The notes beneath the pieces are model-generated. The model made no database searches. It had not been told where the DNA came from and was given only the letters and a program-made list of their open reading frames with translations. Of a DNA stretch of 64,000 nt, positions 37,277 through 47,720 are shown one piece after another. Location of the stretch: the NCBI GenBank assembly GCA_022497155.1, contig MU385732.1, positions 310,001-374,000 of the forward strand, read 5' to 3'. Origin of the DNA: Whalleya microplaca. Its lineage: Eukaryota; Ascomycota; Sordariomycetes; Xylariales; Xylariaceae. Positions within the stretch are counted from its first letter, which is position 1, and each line of letters opens with the position of its first letter. The translations under genes were made by a program, and so were the position numbers.

Positions 37277-38929
37277 TTTTGATCTTGGACTCTTCTTTTT
37301 CTTTTCTTTTTGTTTGGCGATGTTTGTTATTTGGGCGATATTTGTTAGATACCCTGGGATTTTCGTATACGGCCATTATTTGTGCATAGGGAGATAAGGT
37401 GGGGAGAGAGAGCATAGCGAAAGTGTGTTTATAGCTGCAAAAACCATGTCTTAGGGACCCATCGCGTTTTGATATGTGGCCTAGTTGATGGGCTGCTTTT
37501 TCTGGTGCTGGTGTAGGTGTACTTTGTGTAGGAAGTTGTTATAGCTTAGTGATATGAAGAAGACAAGAGGTTTGGTCTGGGAATTAAGTCCGTATAATGT
37601 GCGTGAAAGGTTCGTCTTCGTTGATAAACAGTGACTGCTTATCATTCTATCACCTTGTGTATTCAATCCATCATTCTCTGTGGTTTGGTGTGTTAGCTAA
37701 TACCGGTACCACAACAAAGCTACCTAGGTATATTACAATTGCTCGGGCCGAAAGTAGGATACTCCCCTAGATCTTGCTTGCAATAAGTTTCAGGTATAGC
37801 TTGTTGTTGGTTCTATGATATTCATATATCAAACGGTTACAAGTAGCCGCATACTGTTTATTTCACCCTTTCTATATACTAGTCGGTATAATTGAAAGCA
37901 CAAATTGCTATAGTCATCGGAGGGAACATACCATATCGCCATATTGCTATACAGTTTGTACGTTCGACGATACGCGAGTGGAGGTTCAAGGAAATAAAAC
38001 GAGGATCACGGGACTACGTCGTCAAATAGTAGAGGAAAAGGGAGGCTAGCCACCTCTATATTGGAAAGACTGGAAAGTAGCAGCCAGAATACGGGAATGA
38101 TGAGCTCTTGCAGCACGGGATGGCTTCTATATTACCTAGGTATGTAGCTCGTCACGTCTACATACCCCTAGGGAGGTTCGTGTAGTATATCCGCCGATAC
38201 ACTCGTACTAGACGTTAAACAGAGACACACGCGCGCGCGGGCGCTTTACAATTTGACAGAGTCATTTGTAACAGTTTCTTATTGTTTGAACCGAGCCTTC
38301 GTAAGCAAGCATCAATTTGCAGCTTCTCGGATATCGGCCTCGAGCATCCAAGGTCAGTAGTACGGCTCGAGTTGACTAGCTACTTTCACCCGTCTTTATG
38401 TATTTCAAGACTATTACCAGTTATCAGCAGCAAATCAAGATAGGATGGAAAGAAACACGAATTGGGGGCTGTAACATTGCGCGTGACATGAGACCGTAGT
38501 ACAGTCAAAGAATAAGACACAATCAATCCTTCGGACAGGGGTAAGAAGTCAACGTTTGGAGATATACTATGTTTGAGTTGTATTGTGGCTGCCTCCTTCA
38601 AAGTGCAAATGATACCTCTGGGCTATTTTCAGCTACTAGAGAACATGGGCCTAGAATACGACACTCTCCAGCGAGCGATGCTTCAGCCAGCTACCAACCC
38701 CTTGTGCAACATGTTCGATTCTCTTTTAGTCTGCACGAGCTGATACCCTTCCAGTTCCAGGGGAAGGGCAATAATGATCTGATAATTGACAAGGAGTGAC
38801 TCTTCTGGACATAAAGAGTTAATCGAGGTTGAGGGAGTCGAACTAGGTTCTCTTCCTGTCTAAGTTTCTGTTTCTTTCGATTTCGCTAGCAACTCAAAAG
38901 AATCAAGGGAGTATTGTGCGAGATTCATC
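37277..38929. other. Intergenic, AT-rich, no gene seen
   Basis: No reading frame with a recognisable product or splice partner. A CCTAGGTA word occurs at 37721 and again at 38137, and a (CG)n run ACGCGCGCGCGGGCGC at 38230. Confidence 0.55.
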
Positions 38930-39856
38930 ATGCGCCGCAAAACATGTCTCTTGCTGAGCATGCTATACCAGTCTATACAAGCTCTCAACACTCAACCAGC
39001 GTCGACAACTATTTCAGCCGGCGTTGACAGTCGACCGAGCCCGACACCGACAGTACCTCCTCTTGCGAACTTGGAGTTACGAGACAGAAATCCCCTCCTC
39101 TGCGGATTCTGGGACGGTTATTCAGGTAAGTATTCCATACAATATCGTGTCAATCCCGTAAAACTAAGGTATAGATAGGCCTTCCGTATCTTTGCGCGAC
39201 TAATGGCATATGTTCCTGGGATGATTCCCGCAGTGCTATAGGATGCGTCGGAACCGCTCCAAACAATGGCATGGTTACACAATCAGTTCCAACGACATGT
39301 CTAGACTACGCCGATTATATGAACGGTGCATGCGATGGAATGGGTCTCGGGACTCTTTGCTGGTATTAAGCCCCCGGTAACCACACAACAAGGTTTCCTT
39401 GCTGACGACCAATGGCACAGTGACTACTCGCAGTACCCGAAATGCCTCACGAACACATATCATGGAAGCCCGGCAGACGATTATTCCATGATCTTATGCG
39501 CTCGGACTGATGTGAACGCCCGGGCTCTTGCCTGGGATGCTACGACCTCAGGCGCGTCCACAGTGACAGTACCGACACCAGACGCCCGGCCGATGTATAT
39601 CACGAACATCAACAACACGTCTGCTCCCCAATCTGCAGATCAGCACAGTGGTTTGAGTAACTCGGATAAGATAACGCTCGGAACAGCCTTGGGCATTGGT
39701 TTGCCGGCGACAATTGGTACTATTATCGGGACTTGGATCGCCGTCAGACAATGGCGGAAGAGGAAACAAGCAGCTCTCTCGGAGACAGAAGATCAGCACT
39801 CTCTATTGGCGAAGAATCAAAAGACTCCCCATGAGGTCTCCGAACTCTCTGTTTGA
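38930..39856 (+). CDS. Secretory-pathway, cysteine-rich single-pass membrane protein of unknown function
   Basis: Three exons, 38930..39125, 39179..39362 and 39421..39856, give 271 residues. The second intron (58 nt, GTATTA...CAG with a CTGAC branch-like site 16 nt before the end) is needed to keep the frame: GMGLGTLC-C-DYSQYPKC. The N-terminus MRRKTCLLLSMLYQSIQA looks like a signal peptide. The ectodomain has about a dozen cysteines (LLCGFWD, LCATNGICSWDD, IGCVGT, TTCLDY, GACDG, GTLCC, YPKC, ILCART). A Thr/Ser-rich stalk leads to one hydrophobic helix (ITLGTALGIGLPATIGTIIG) and a short basic, then acidic, tail. Layout resembles fungal cell-surface proteins with a Cys-rich head and a sensor-like single TM. 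I recognise no named domain. Confidence 0.75.
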
Positions 39857-40805
39857 AATGATATTATGTAGTAATTTATCTAGTAGGGGAGGAGGGGCGT
39901 GAACGGAGATATATTGTGAAGGGTGTAGGTTATATAGATTAAGGGGCATTCCGAGCTTCATCTGCGACACTTTATGACTAAGGCTAGATAGCATGGAAGT
40001 GCTTTAGGCATTATTTGGTAACATAAAAGTTCAGTTTCTACAGTTAATTAATATTTCATTAGCAATTGCTGATGGCCGTCGATAAGTGATCATTTGAAGT
40101 ACAAATAGTATGTGAAGTTATGGATGGTGCAGCTAGCATATCATACCCTATAGGTCAGTACAAGAATATCATCGCCGATATTGATATTCTGATACCATTT
40201 TGGGAGGTTTAGCTCAGTTGTGTACTGGCTGTAGCTCTGCCGTCACATGTGATATGAGCTGTATGACAGGCATGTTGAATGTGGGCGATTGTGGCAAATG
40301 CATTAGGAAAACAAAGTGAATTCATAAGTCGATTGACCCCTTGAACGTCTTGATCCCCTAATGCACAGTAATAAGTATGGTGGTCATTTGGGAAGTATCT
40401 GTATATACTCAGTTCATTATAACCACAGTGTCAGCCACTACTCATCATGCTCACGACTTCCTGAGTCGTACATAGTCATATAAGTTTAGATATCAAGTAA
40501 CTTCTTGTTAAGATACGCCCTATAGGGCTGAGGGTGGTACGGGCCTACCTACGTATGGCCGGCCGCCTATACATGTATGTAAGGTGGCAGAGCCACCTTC
40601 CTATAGCATCACCTTGCACTACACTAATCAGGTCACTATACCCCTCATTACTTTGTCCCATATTGACATTTATATCTATTGCATGAATCTGTCTAAAATA
40701 GAATACATGCAGTGATTATGAACATGGACTCGTCAGGAATCTACCATGGGAGGCATGATCCCCAAGCTTTAGATTATATTCAAATATTCTGGCCGAGGAT
40801 CGTCA
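39857..40805. other. Intergenic, no gene seen
   Basis: AT-rich spacer between convergent genes. No coding or RNA feature can be supported. Confidence 0.6.
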
Positions 40806-42554
40806 TCAGAGTTTGCATTGAGAGAGTTTCTCGGCCACGATCTGTTGCTCATCCAGCGACGCCTCTTGTCCATTCTTGGATTTGGCAATATAGCAACAGG
40901 TTGAAATCACCTCTACTATCCGTTCCCCGACCAGATGTCTAATGCTTTTGACGACTTCATCATTTTCAAGGAGATCAAATAACGATGGTATGCGAATCGT
41001 ATCGTTAGACTCGGTCGCTTTGGCTATGTTCCCTACCAAGTCTTCTGCAGTGGAAGTCGCTTGGATATCAACCAGTTTCTGCCAGAATGCGAGTTCGACG
41101 ACTAAGCATCCTAGGGCATAAACGTCAAAACGCTTCTGGTAGGTCTCTCGATTCAGGCCTTGGGCTTGTGGGTGTCGATACAGTTCGGCACTAAGCTCGG
41201 TCTCAGGCAGCTGAGTAAAGGCCGCCGCGGCATCGGCAGTGTCAGGTCGAGCGTAGTCGTAACCCATGACAAAGGGATCGGAACGCAGAAAGTCCTCATT
41301 CTTGGATCCTTCATGGGCCAGAAAAACGATATTCTCAGATCTCAGGCTTTTATGCATCCACCCAGCGGTATGAAGCTGGAGTAATGTTTCGCCCAGAGCT
41401 TGAGCAATGGCGACTCGTCTACTGAGAGACACGTACATTTCCTCCTCGATAAGCTGTGACAGGCTTTTCATACTCCAACTAAAATCTTCGTTCGGCGCCG
41501 AAAACACTATTCCATGTCGACCACGGTCTTCCGCAGGATAATATCCTAGGCATCGAAGTGACCGGAATGATTTATGCGAGAAGGACATCAAAAGGACAAC
41601 CAAGCTCTTCATCTGAACCTGGTACTTTTCCCAAGCCTGGCCCTCCGCAACTTTCCACTGGACAATTACCTGACGTCCATTGTATCTAGCAAACTCGATA
41701 CCAGAATAACGCAAGTCTGTGCCGGACCATGGCTTTAGAGTCTTCTTGATATTCCTTAACTGTGGCATAATTTTCCGACTCTCTGGCGTTGGAACTGTTC
41801 GGACTTCGTCCTCTCGTTGATCCGCCCCCAGGACTAGTCTGATTTGTTTGACATAGGCTGCAGCTTTGATTGCTCTCTCACTGCTGCTTGATCCTATTCC
41901 GTCTTCTAGTATTCCGTCGAGTTCGCCAATCTCGGTGGTCGTGGTCGTGAACGAGACCAAATCTCTCAGCAAGCGTACATCTTCATTGCGACGACTTTCT
42001 CGATCTGCCGAATCTAGAAGGTATTCCAGTTTATCTACTAGATTATGAATGTCTCTGGTTATACGTGTTGATTTATCTTTTCCGACAGTAGCCCATCGTA
42101 GGCGTTTCAAGGGTCCGTTGTTAGCTTGAATTATCTTACCACTAGTGGTATAGATATTTGGCTTCAGTCGGCAAATGAACTTTGCGAGTCCTTGCTTAGG
42201 CGGATTTATAGCAAGCGCTCTTTCACTCTCTTGAACCGTCTCCTCCGAGACATCTAGCATGTACCGGTTCTGGAGTTTCTCTGCAGACGTCAAAATTCCC
42301 ATAAGATGTTCCAGTATCATCGTCGCCAGTTGCCAATTCACTCGTGGACCCGGAGTGGAATCATCTTCTAATAGGCCGGCTTTACTCGCCCAAGTTATTA
42401 AGCGGTATTTTTCGAATTCTAATCCAGCTCGAAACAGGCTACCGTCGGTACCCATATGCTGGGCGGTGTTGAAGAATGAAATGCCTTGGACACATCCTTG
42501 GAAGAGTTGAAATGCAAGAGACGCAAAGCTGACGCTGGCCGCTGCGAGGTCCAT
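40806..42554 (-). CDS. HeLo-domain protein with C-terminal protein-kinase-like (pseudokinase) domain
   Basis: Single exon, 582 residues, start ATG at 42552-42554. Further in-frame sequence reads upstream to 42767, but the HeLo fold begins at this Met (MDLAAASVSFASLAFQLFQG). Residues 1 to about 220 match the HeLo pattern of HET-S: a hydrophobic first helix, then GLEFEKYRLITWASKAGLL and MGILTSAEKLQNRY. Residues about 290-560 resemble a protein kinase: a beta3-like VIVQWK lysine, MHKSLRSENIVFL where HRDLKxxN is expected, GYDYARP in place of DFG, and DVYALGCLVVELAFW as helix F. The catalytic Asp of HRD and the DFG motif are missing, so catalysis is unlikely. HeLo domains are membrane-targeting cell-death domains related to the four-helix bundle of MLKL. 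It lies head to head with the kinase-ankyrin gene. Confidence 0.85.
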   Translation of the reverse strand: MDLAAASVSFASLAFQLFQGCVQGISFFNTAQHMGTDGSLFRAGLEFEKYRLITWASKAGLLEDDSTPGPRVNWQLATMILEHLMGILTSAEKLQNRYMLDVSEETVQESERALAINPPKQGLAKFICRLKPNIYTTSGKIIQANNGPLKRLRWATVGKDKSTRITRDIHNLVDKLEYLLDSADRESRRNEDVRLLRDLVSFTTTTTEIGELDGILEDGIGSSSSERAIKAAAYVKQIRLVLGADQREDEVRTVPTPESRKIMPQLRNIKKTLKPWSGTDLRYSGIEFARYNGRQVIVQWKVAEGQAWEKYQVQMKSLVVLLMSFSHKSFRSLRCLGYYPAEDRGRHGIVFSAPNEDFSWSMKSLSQLIEEEMYVSLSRRVAIAQALGETLLQLHTAGWMHKSLRSENIVFLAHEGSKNEDFLRSDPFVMGYDYARPDTADAAAAFTQLPETELSAELYRHPQAQGLNRETYQKRFDVYALGCLVVELAFWQKLVDIQATSTAEDLVGNIAKATESNDTIRIPSLFDLLENDEVVKSIRHLVGERIVEVISTCCYIAKSKNGQEASLDEQQIVAEKLSQCKL

Positions 42555-43005
42555 GACGAGCATGTGAGGTTTCACAATGCGATGCCTAAGCCCTAGAGTC
42601 CCAGCCTCTTCTACGCAGTGAAAAAGTAATCGATGGGGAGAGGCTCGCGAGGATCGGCTCTGCAGGTCATCCGTCTTCTTCTCGCCAAAAACGCCTTCTG
42701 ACCACTCAGGCGACGGACTAAGCTGCAAGTTGTGTTGTAACGCGTCAGATGTAACGCCACGCCTCAATTCAATGCATCACGTCTTGTAACATGTAATTTT
42801 TTTTGTATTACCCCGCTCGATGTTATACTCGAGAATCATCACGAGTATCCGCAGAATAGTAAACTTGGAACGTGCCCTGGCAAGGATGGCATGTAGATTA
42901 TTAAGTAACATAGGGAACGCTACCCTTCAGCCAAGGATCAGAGCCTCTGAAAATCTTATTCAATTTTAACATCATTGAATATAATACCTGCTTGATCGAT
43001 TCACG
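42555..43005. promoter_or_regulatory. Shared 451-bp divergent promoter region
   Basis: Separates the start codons of the HeLo-pseudokinase (-) and kinase-ankyrin (+) genes. It contains AT-rich stretches (AATTTTTTTTGTATTA at 42793, GAATATAATACC at 42977). No binding site is identified; the joint role is inferred from the head-to-head layout. Confidence 0.45.
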
Positions 43006-46000
43006 ATGAAGCGTATATTTTTGAGCCTCCACCGCGAGCGCTCTGTAGCCCCGGAACATGACCTTCAACGCAAGCAGCTTGTGGCCTCAGAGCCACATCT
43101 AGAGGCCCAGCTCCAAAGGTTCTGTAGCATCCCATCACATGTTCAAACAAGCTTGACCGTGGATCGGATTCCAGAACAACATGTGCAACAGATTCGAGCT
43201 ATCTTGAAATGTCTTGATCAGGTTCATGGGCGAGATACTACTGAGACTCAATGGCAATGGAGGCCTCGCACTTATTCCATTCTTCGAAATATTGGCTGTC
43301 TCGATTCAATGGAGACCTTCATCCAGCATCAGCTGAGCGACTTCCATCTTCCATATAACGAGCAAACACTACCAGCTGTCATAGAGCGAAGAGAAGAGAA
43401 TGATCTTAGACAGGCTTTCCTGGACATCCAAGGTTACTTTCTCTCCGGATTTAAAGGCATCGAACTAGAATCTTCCAGGCACGAACACTTCAATTTCCCA
43501 ACGTCTGGAGATTTGTATTTCAATCCCCGCAGGATGCTGGGCCAAGGTGGCTACGGGTGAGCCTTGTAGTTGATATTTGATACAGGTCAGTACATTGGCT
43601 AACCCCTCTTAGTGCCGTTGATCTTGTTTTCAGTCGTGAAAGTTTCAAGCACTATGCTCGAAAACGGGTCATTAGAGGTCGTGATTCTGAGAACAATCGA
43701 AAAGCCCAAAACTCGATCATAGATGAGCTAAGACAACTTAAAAGTTTGAGACATCGACATCTCGTAACAATTATTGGCAGTTATACTGACAAAGAGTATA
43801 TCGCGTATCTAATGTCGCCAGTTGCTCATGGTACACTTGATCAATTCTTGGGTTCGGTAAAGACCCTGAAGTCGGCACAGCGTGAGATGGTACGTCGCTT
43901 CTATGGTTGCCTTGCTGGTGCGGTCCATTATCTTCATAAAAATCGGATCAGGCATCGGGACCTCACCACTCGTAACATCCTTATTTACAACAGCGATATA
44001 TATATCAGCGACTTCGGATCTGCTTACAGTTGGGCACATCGCCCGGCTAGCAATACGCGGCACATGAACACACCGGTCAGCCCTGACTATAGTAAGTAGC
44101 GTGCATAGAAGTTTATTACCTTTTTCTTCCTGTTTCAGAAGAAATAGTTTCCTATTGAGGGATGTCTAGGAGTTGAACCCCCATGAAATGGTCATCGAGG
44201 TCCCAATGACCCGTCAATCTATCTAGATTGAGGAAATACTGACTCTCGATGCTATAGTGGCGCCAGAGGTTGCTCGTCGTGATGAGAAGGGCTCATCCAG
44301 TGATATGTGGTCCTTGGGAGTCGTTTTCTTAGAAATGACGACCAGATTACTTGGTCGCCGGATAGATGAATTGCGGCAGCTTGTATCTTCTCATGCTCGG
44401 AAACATAGCGTTGAGCCCTACATACATGCCAATATTCCCGTGGTTAGTTCTTGGTTAGAAACACTTCGCCAAGGGAATACGCTGTCGGAGCACGACAACG
44501 AGCCGCTGAGTTGGATACAAGGCTTACTTCAAATGATACCAAGGAACCGGTTGTCATCCCGTCTCCTAATGAAGGATATCCTGGAATCGCCTTCATTCAC
44601 GATTTTTTGTTGCTTCAAATGCCACGAAGACTTTCGAGATGGCGGGTTCGCCTACGATTCTACATTACCACGACATGAGTCTGAGGCAGGCGCCGAAAGC
44701 ATGATGGATACTATTGCAGCTATATTCCAGAACGAAACATCATCAGGGATACATAGGTTGTCGGTTGACCGCAACAATTCCATCGAACAGTGGATCGGAG
44801 ATGCTGCAGAGAATACTAATGTTGCTATATCCCAGCAAGACCAATATCTTGAAACCATTGACGAGGACTTTGATTCTTGTAGCAGGACGACAGATGACAA
44901 TGATCTACTGTATAACTCCTATGGGTATTCGGATGACAGCTTTTGGAGGGATCTAATTGAATATCCTCAGCCTCATCCAGGTGATAGAGATGGATCCATT
45001 CCGGTTATAGATGGACCATTTGAACTCCCTGGTGATATAGCATGGCATCAGACTGAACAGACAGCTCAAGACACGAAAATTTCGAATTGGGATGTGGGGG
45101 AGGAAGAAGATTGTGATCACATAGAACCTGAGGTTGTCCCCGATGAGAAGCAACTTAAGGATACAGGCTTTGGATTCCTAGAATATGATAGCGGCTCGTC
45201 AGATCATGGCGACGATAATCGTCTCTTCGATGAGATATCAGAATCTTCAGGTTCAAGCTCTGAATATTCCCATACACGTACAACCAACACTTCGACTAAA
45301 GCATCACCAAAAGAGAGTGCTACTAACGATGGTACCAAGACTAACCAGGCGCAACCTTTTGATGAGGTTACTGACGAATCAGAGAACGAAATGAACAGTG
45401 ATGCGGACGTTCCACCCCATGTTGAACCGATCATGCTTCCAACGATTACCGAAGTTGGCGAGACATTTGACTGTGCTCAGTTCAGTATCACCACCAACTC
45501 GGATAATGGCGAGTCAGACGATCAGATCAAATCGACTCCACCTACAACAATGTCGGGAATTGACGAGTTGGTTGATGATACTGATGTGCCGACGCAACAT
45601 ATCGAGTCTCCCCTGGGTTCATCACCCTCGTATACTCAGAATAACTCCGAGCAGTCCGCTTCGAATTCAACTGTTCAGGGCGAAGATGCTGCGTCAGAGA
45701 ATGAGTCTCCTCCGTCTCCTGACACCATTCAAACTAACACGAATTCGGACCAAAAAACACCGGAGCAGCACCACCATAACATAAATCCCTCTCAAAACAG
45801 CTCAAGCACGCCTTTCAGTCAACGGCCTTCAACATCTTGGGGTACATTCAAGCCTACAGTGAGGGATTCTCCACTGCCCGTCTTTCCTCATCAATCGCGC
45901 TCGACTAGTTGGGGCCCGTTGGAGCCTACAATAAGGGATACGCCACTACCATCTGGTCCTCAGAGAAAACAAGATGGACCAAAACCTGCTCGTCCGAATG

Positions 46001-47586
46001 TGAAACCTAATGTCTCGTGGAGAATGCCTCCAAAAGTTACAGTGAAAATGTCATCCACTGATGGTCATTCAAAGTCGAAGTTGTCAGAGGCCAACCTCCG
46101 TTCCTTGAATTCTGAAGATAAACCAGCCTCTAGCCCAAGGACGCCCAAACAACGAGCAGAGCTCCCACCTTTAAATCCAAGCTTGTTCTTGAAAAATACC
46201 TGGGACACAGCTTCGGCCACTGCTACATCAGTGATGTCTTCAAAAACCAAGGCTAAATTCGACAAAATGACACTTCCCCTTAAATATGTTGATAAGTTGG
46301 AGAATTTACTTAGGGAATACTGCGAGGACGGTGAAAGTAGCGGTGTACGACTGCTCCTTCAACATGGATGTAATCCAGGGACCATAGAGGCACCTCGCCG
46401 CGGCCCAATCAGGGCAGCTGTGCGAGGCCAGAGTGCAAAACATAACAGATGTGTTCGGCAACTCATCAAGCACGGTGCCGATGTGAATGTCCGGATGAAA
46501 ACAAATGGTAAAACGCCTCTCCACTTAGCCATTGAAAATGACAACTTCAATGGTTACGTCAAGTTGATATGGCTGCTTGTGGACAATGGTGCAAATACTA
46601 ACCTACCGGATAACAATGGTGATAAGCCTCTTATGAAGCTATTTTACGGGCCGGACTCACTACCTCTCGAACAGCATCGACTCGAAGCATTAGCAATACT
46701 TCTCAGCAAAGATACTAGGGTTAAGTTGAGACTTGCTGGAACCGGCAATACACCTCTTCACCTCGCGGTTAAACGTCAAGATAAATGGGCAGTTGCAATG
46801 CTCTTACACAAAGGTGCCGACGTCAATGCGAAGAATTCCTCTGGGACCACTCCAATTCAAATAATTGCGAATCAGTTCAGGGGTGAACTTAGTCCGGATC
46901 ACGCGCAGGTGCTTGATCTATTGCTTAAGAGAAGCCGTGAACATGGTGTAAACACTATTGATGAACCGGCTGGGGCGTCTTACCGAACACCCTTACATCA
47001 TGCTGTTACGACGGGGACTCCCGAGGCCGTTGCCATGCTGCTTAAGTACGGAGCTTCTCCAACAATCCAAGATGGAGCCGGATGTGGCGCAGTCAAGCTC
47101 GCAATTCAGAACGTAGAGAAGCTGGTGGACGCGGATCCTCCGCGACTTGACGAGCACGTCGAAATCATGACTCTTCTTGACCGCGCAACATCATCGGAGT
47201 GGCCAATGACAGAATGCAAATGCCCTGTCGAGCTCGCCTTCGCCAAGCCAGACCTGCCGCTTCTTCACAAACTTCTTTCTGCGGGGTTGAACTCAAACCA
47301 GAAATTCCGGGGCAGCCCCCTTTTGCATCTCGCCGTCAAATATCGGAATAGCGCAGCCGCTATGCTCCTTATCGAAAGGGCCGCGTTCGTAGACGACAAG
47401 GATGCAGACGGCGTAGATGCCATCGCAGCGGCCGTGAATGCGGGACAAAAAACACTCGCCCGGGACATGGCGCTCAACGGGCATTATCGTCGCCAGGAGA
47501 ACAAGGCCCTGTGGTGGTGGTCTGTGCGCCCTGTCAGCTTAAGGAATCGTCACCTAGTTACATGGAGCTCAGATCTCCATCATTAA
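43006..47586 (+). CDS. Protein kinase with disordered linker and C-terminal ankyrin repeats
   Basis: Three exons, 43006..43556, 43613..44091 and 44258..47586, give 1452 residues. The kinase domain (about residues 175-430) keeps its key motifs: glycine loop LGQGGYGAV, beta3 lysine in YARKRV, catalytic loop HRDLTTRNILI, DFGSAYSW, APEVARR created across intron 2 (A plus TGGCGCC), and DMWSLGVVFLEM. An N-terminal 170-residue helical region precedes it. Residues about 500-1000 are acidic and Ser/Thr-rich, with a duplicated STSWG...PT-x-RD-x-PLP unit. From about residue 1010, ankyrin units follow (TPLHLAIENDNFNGYVKLIW, NTPLHLAVKRQDKWAVAMLL, TPLHHAVTTGTPEAVAMLLK). The catalytic loop has TTR where KPx is common. 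Partner and substrate are unknown; the adjacent HeLo-pseudokinase is an obvious candidate. Confidence 0.88.
44139..44257 (+). other. Structured 3' part of intron 2 in the kinase-ankyrin gene
   Basis: Intron 2 (44092-44257) is 166 nt, against 56 nt for intron 1. A strong pyrimidine tract and acceptor (TTTTTCTTCCTGTTTCAG) ends at 44138, and the remaining 119 nt carry three inverted-repeat pairs: 44146-44153 with 44231-44240 (imperfect), 44190-44195 with 44206-44211 (GGTCAT/ATGACC), and 44214-44220 with 44225-44231 (TCAATCT/AGATTGA). The true acceptor must be the TAG at 44255-44257, because it alone restores APEVAR. Confidence 0.6.
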
Positions 47587-47593
47587 TACAACA
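47512..47593. repeat. Imperfect direct repeat, copy A (overlaps the stop of the kinase-ankyrin gene)
   Basis: Begins with TGGTGGTGGTCTGTG and ends with CCATCATTAATACAACA, both shared exactly with copy B at 48209-48288. The intervening sequence is diverged. The TAA of the kinase-ankyrin gene lies inside the second block. Confidence 0.8.
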
Positions 47594-47618
47594 TCCATAC
47601 CACCCCCTTACTTCAATT

Positions 47619-47720
47619 GGTGAGCTGCAGGATTCGAACCTGCGCGGTTTCCTATTGCGGCAATATAATTATTTCATTCGATTCTTATAATGGCTTTATT
47701 AATTTTCCGATAATTTAGAT
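47619..47720 (-). pseudogene. tRNA-like relic (class II, tRNA-Ser-like)
   Basis: On the minus strand the 3' half looks like a tRNA: T stem-loop GCAGG-TTCGAAT-CCTGC (plus-strand 47627-47643) with a perfect B box, then an acceptor-like AGCTCACCA. Upstream on that strand lie a long variable-arm-like segment and an anticodon-arm-like GAATGAAATAATT. The 5' half is AT-rich and does not form an acceptor or D stem that I can pair, so it is a decayed tRNA or the head of a SINE, not a working tRNA. Confidence 0.35.

Noticed and set aside
38835..38860. Possible tRNA B box (AGTTCGACTCC on the minus strand)
   Set aside because: No pairing T stem, acceptor stem or A box around it.
39363..39420. Apparent +1 frameshift in the Cys-rich membrane protein
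   Set aside because: A 58-nt intron with GT, AG and a CTGAC branch-like site exactly restores phase, so no frameshift is needed.
42555..42767. 71-residue N-terminal extension of the HeLo-pseudokinase frame
   Set aside because: HeLo proteins begin at the MDLAAASV-type helix; the extension is charged, lacks similarity to the fold and would occupy the promoter.
44160..44190. tRNA-like T arm (GGGTTCAACTCC on the minus strand) in the kinase intron
   Set aside because: Only a wobble-rich stem and no other tRNA arm; treated as part of the structured intron.
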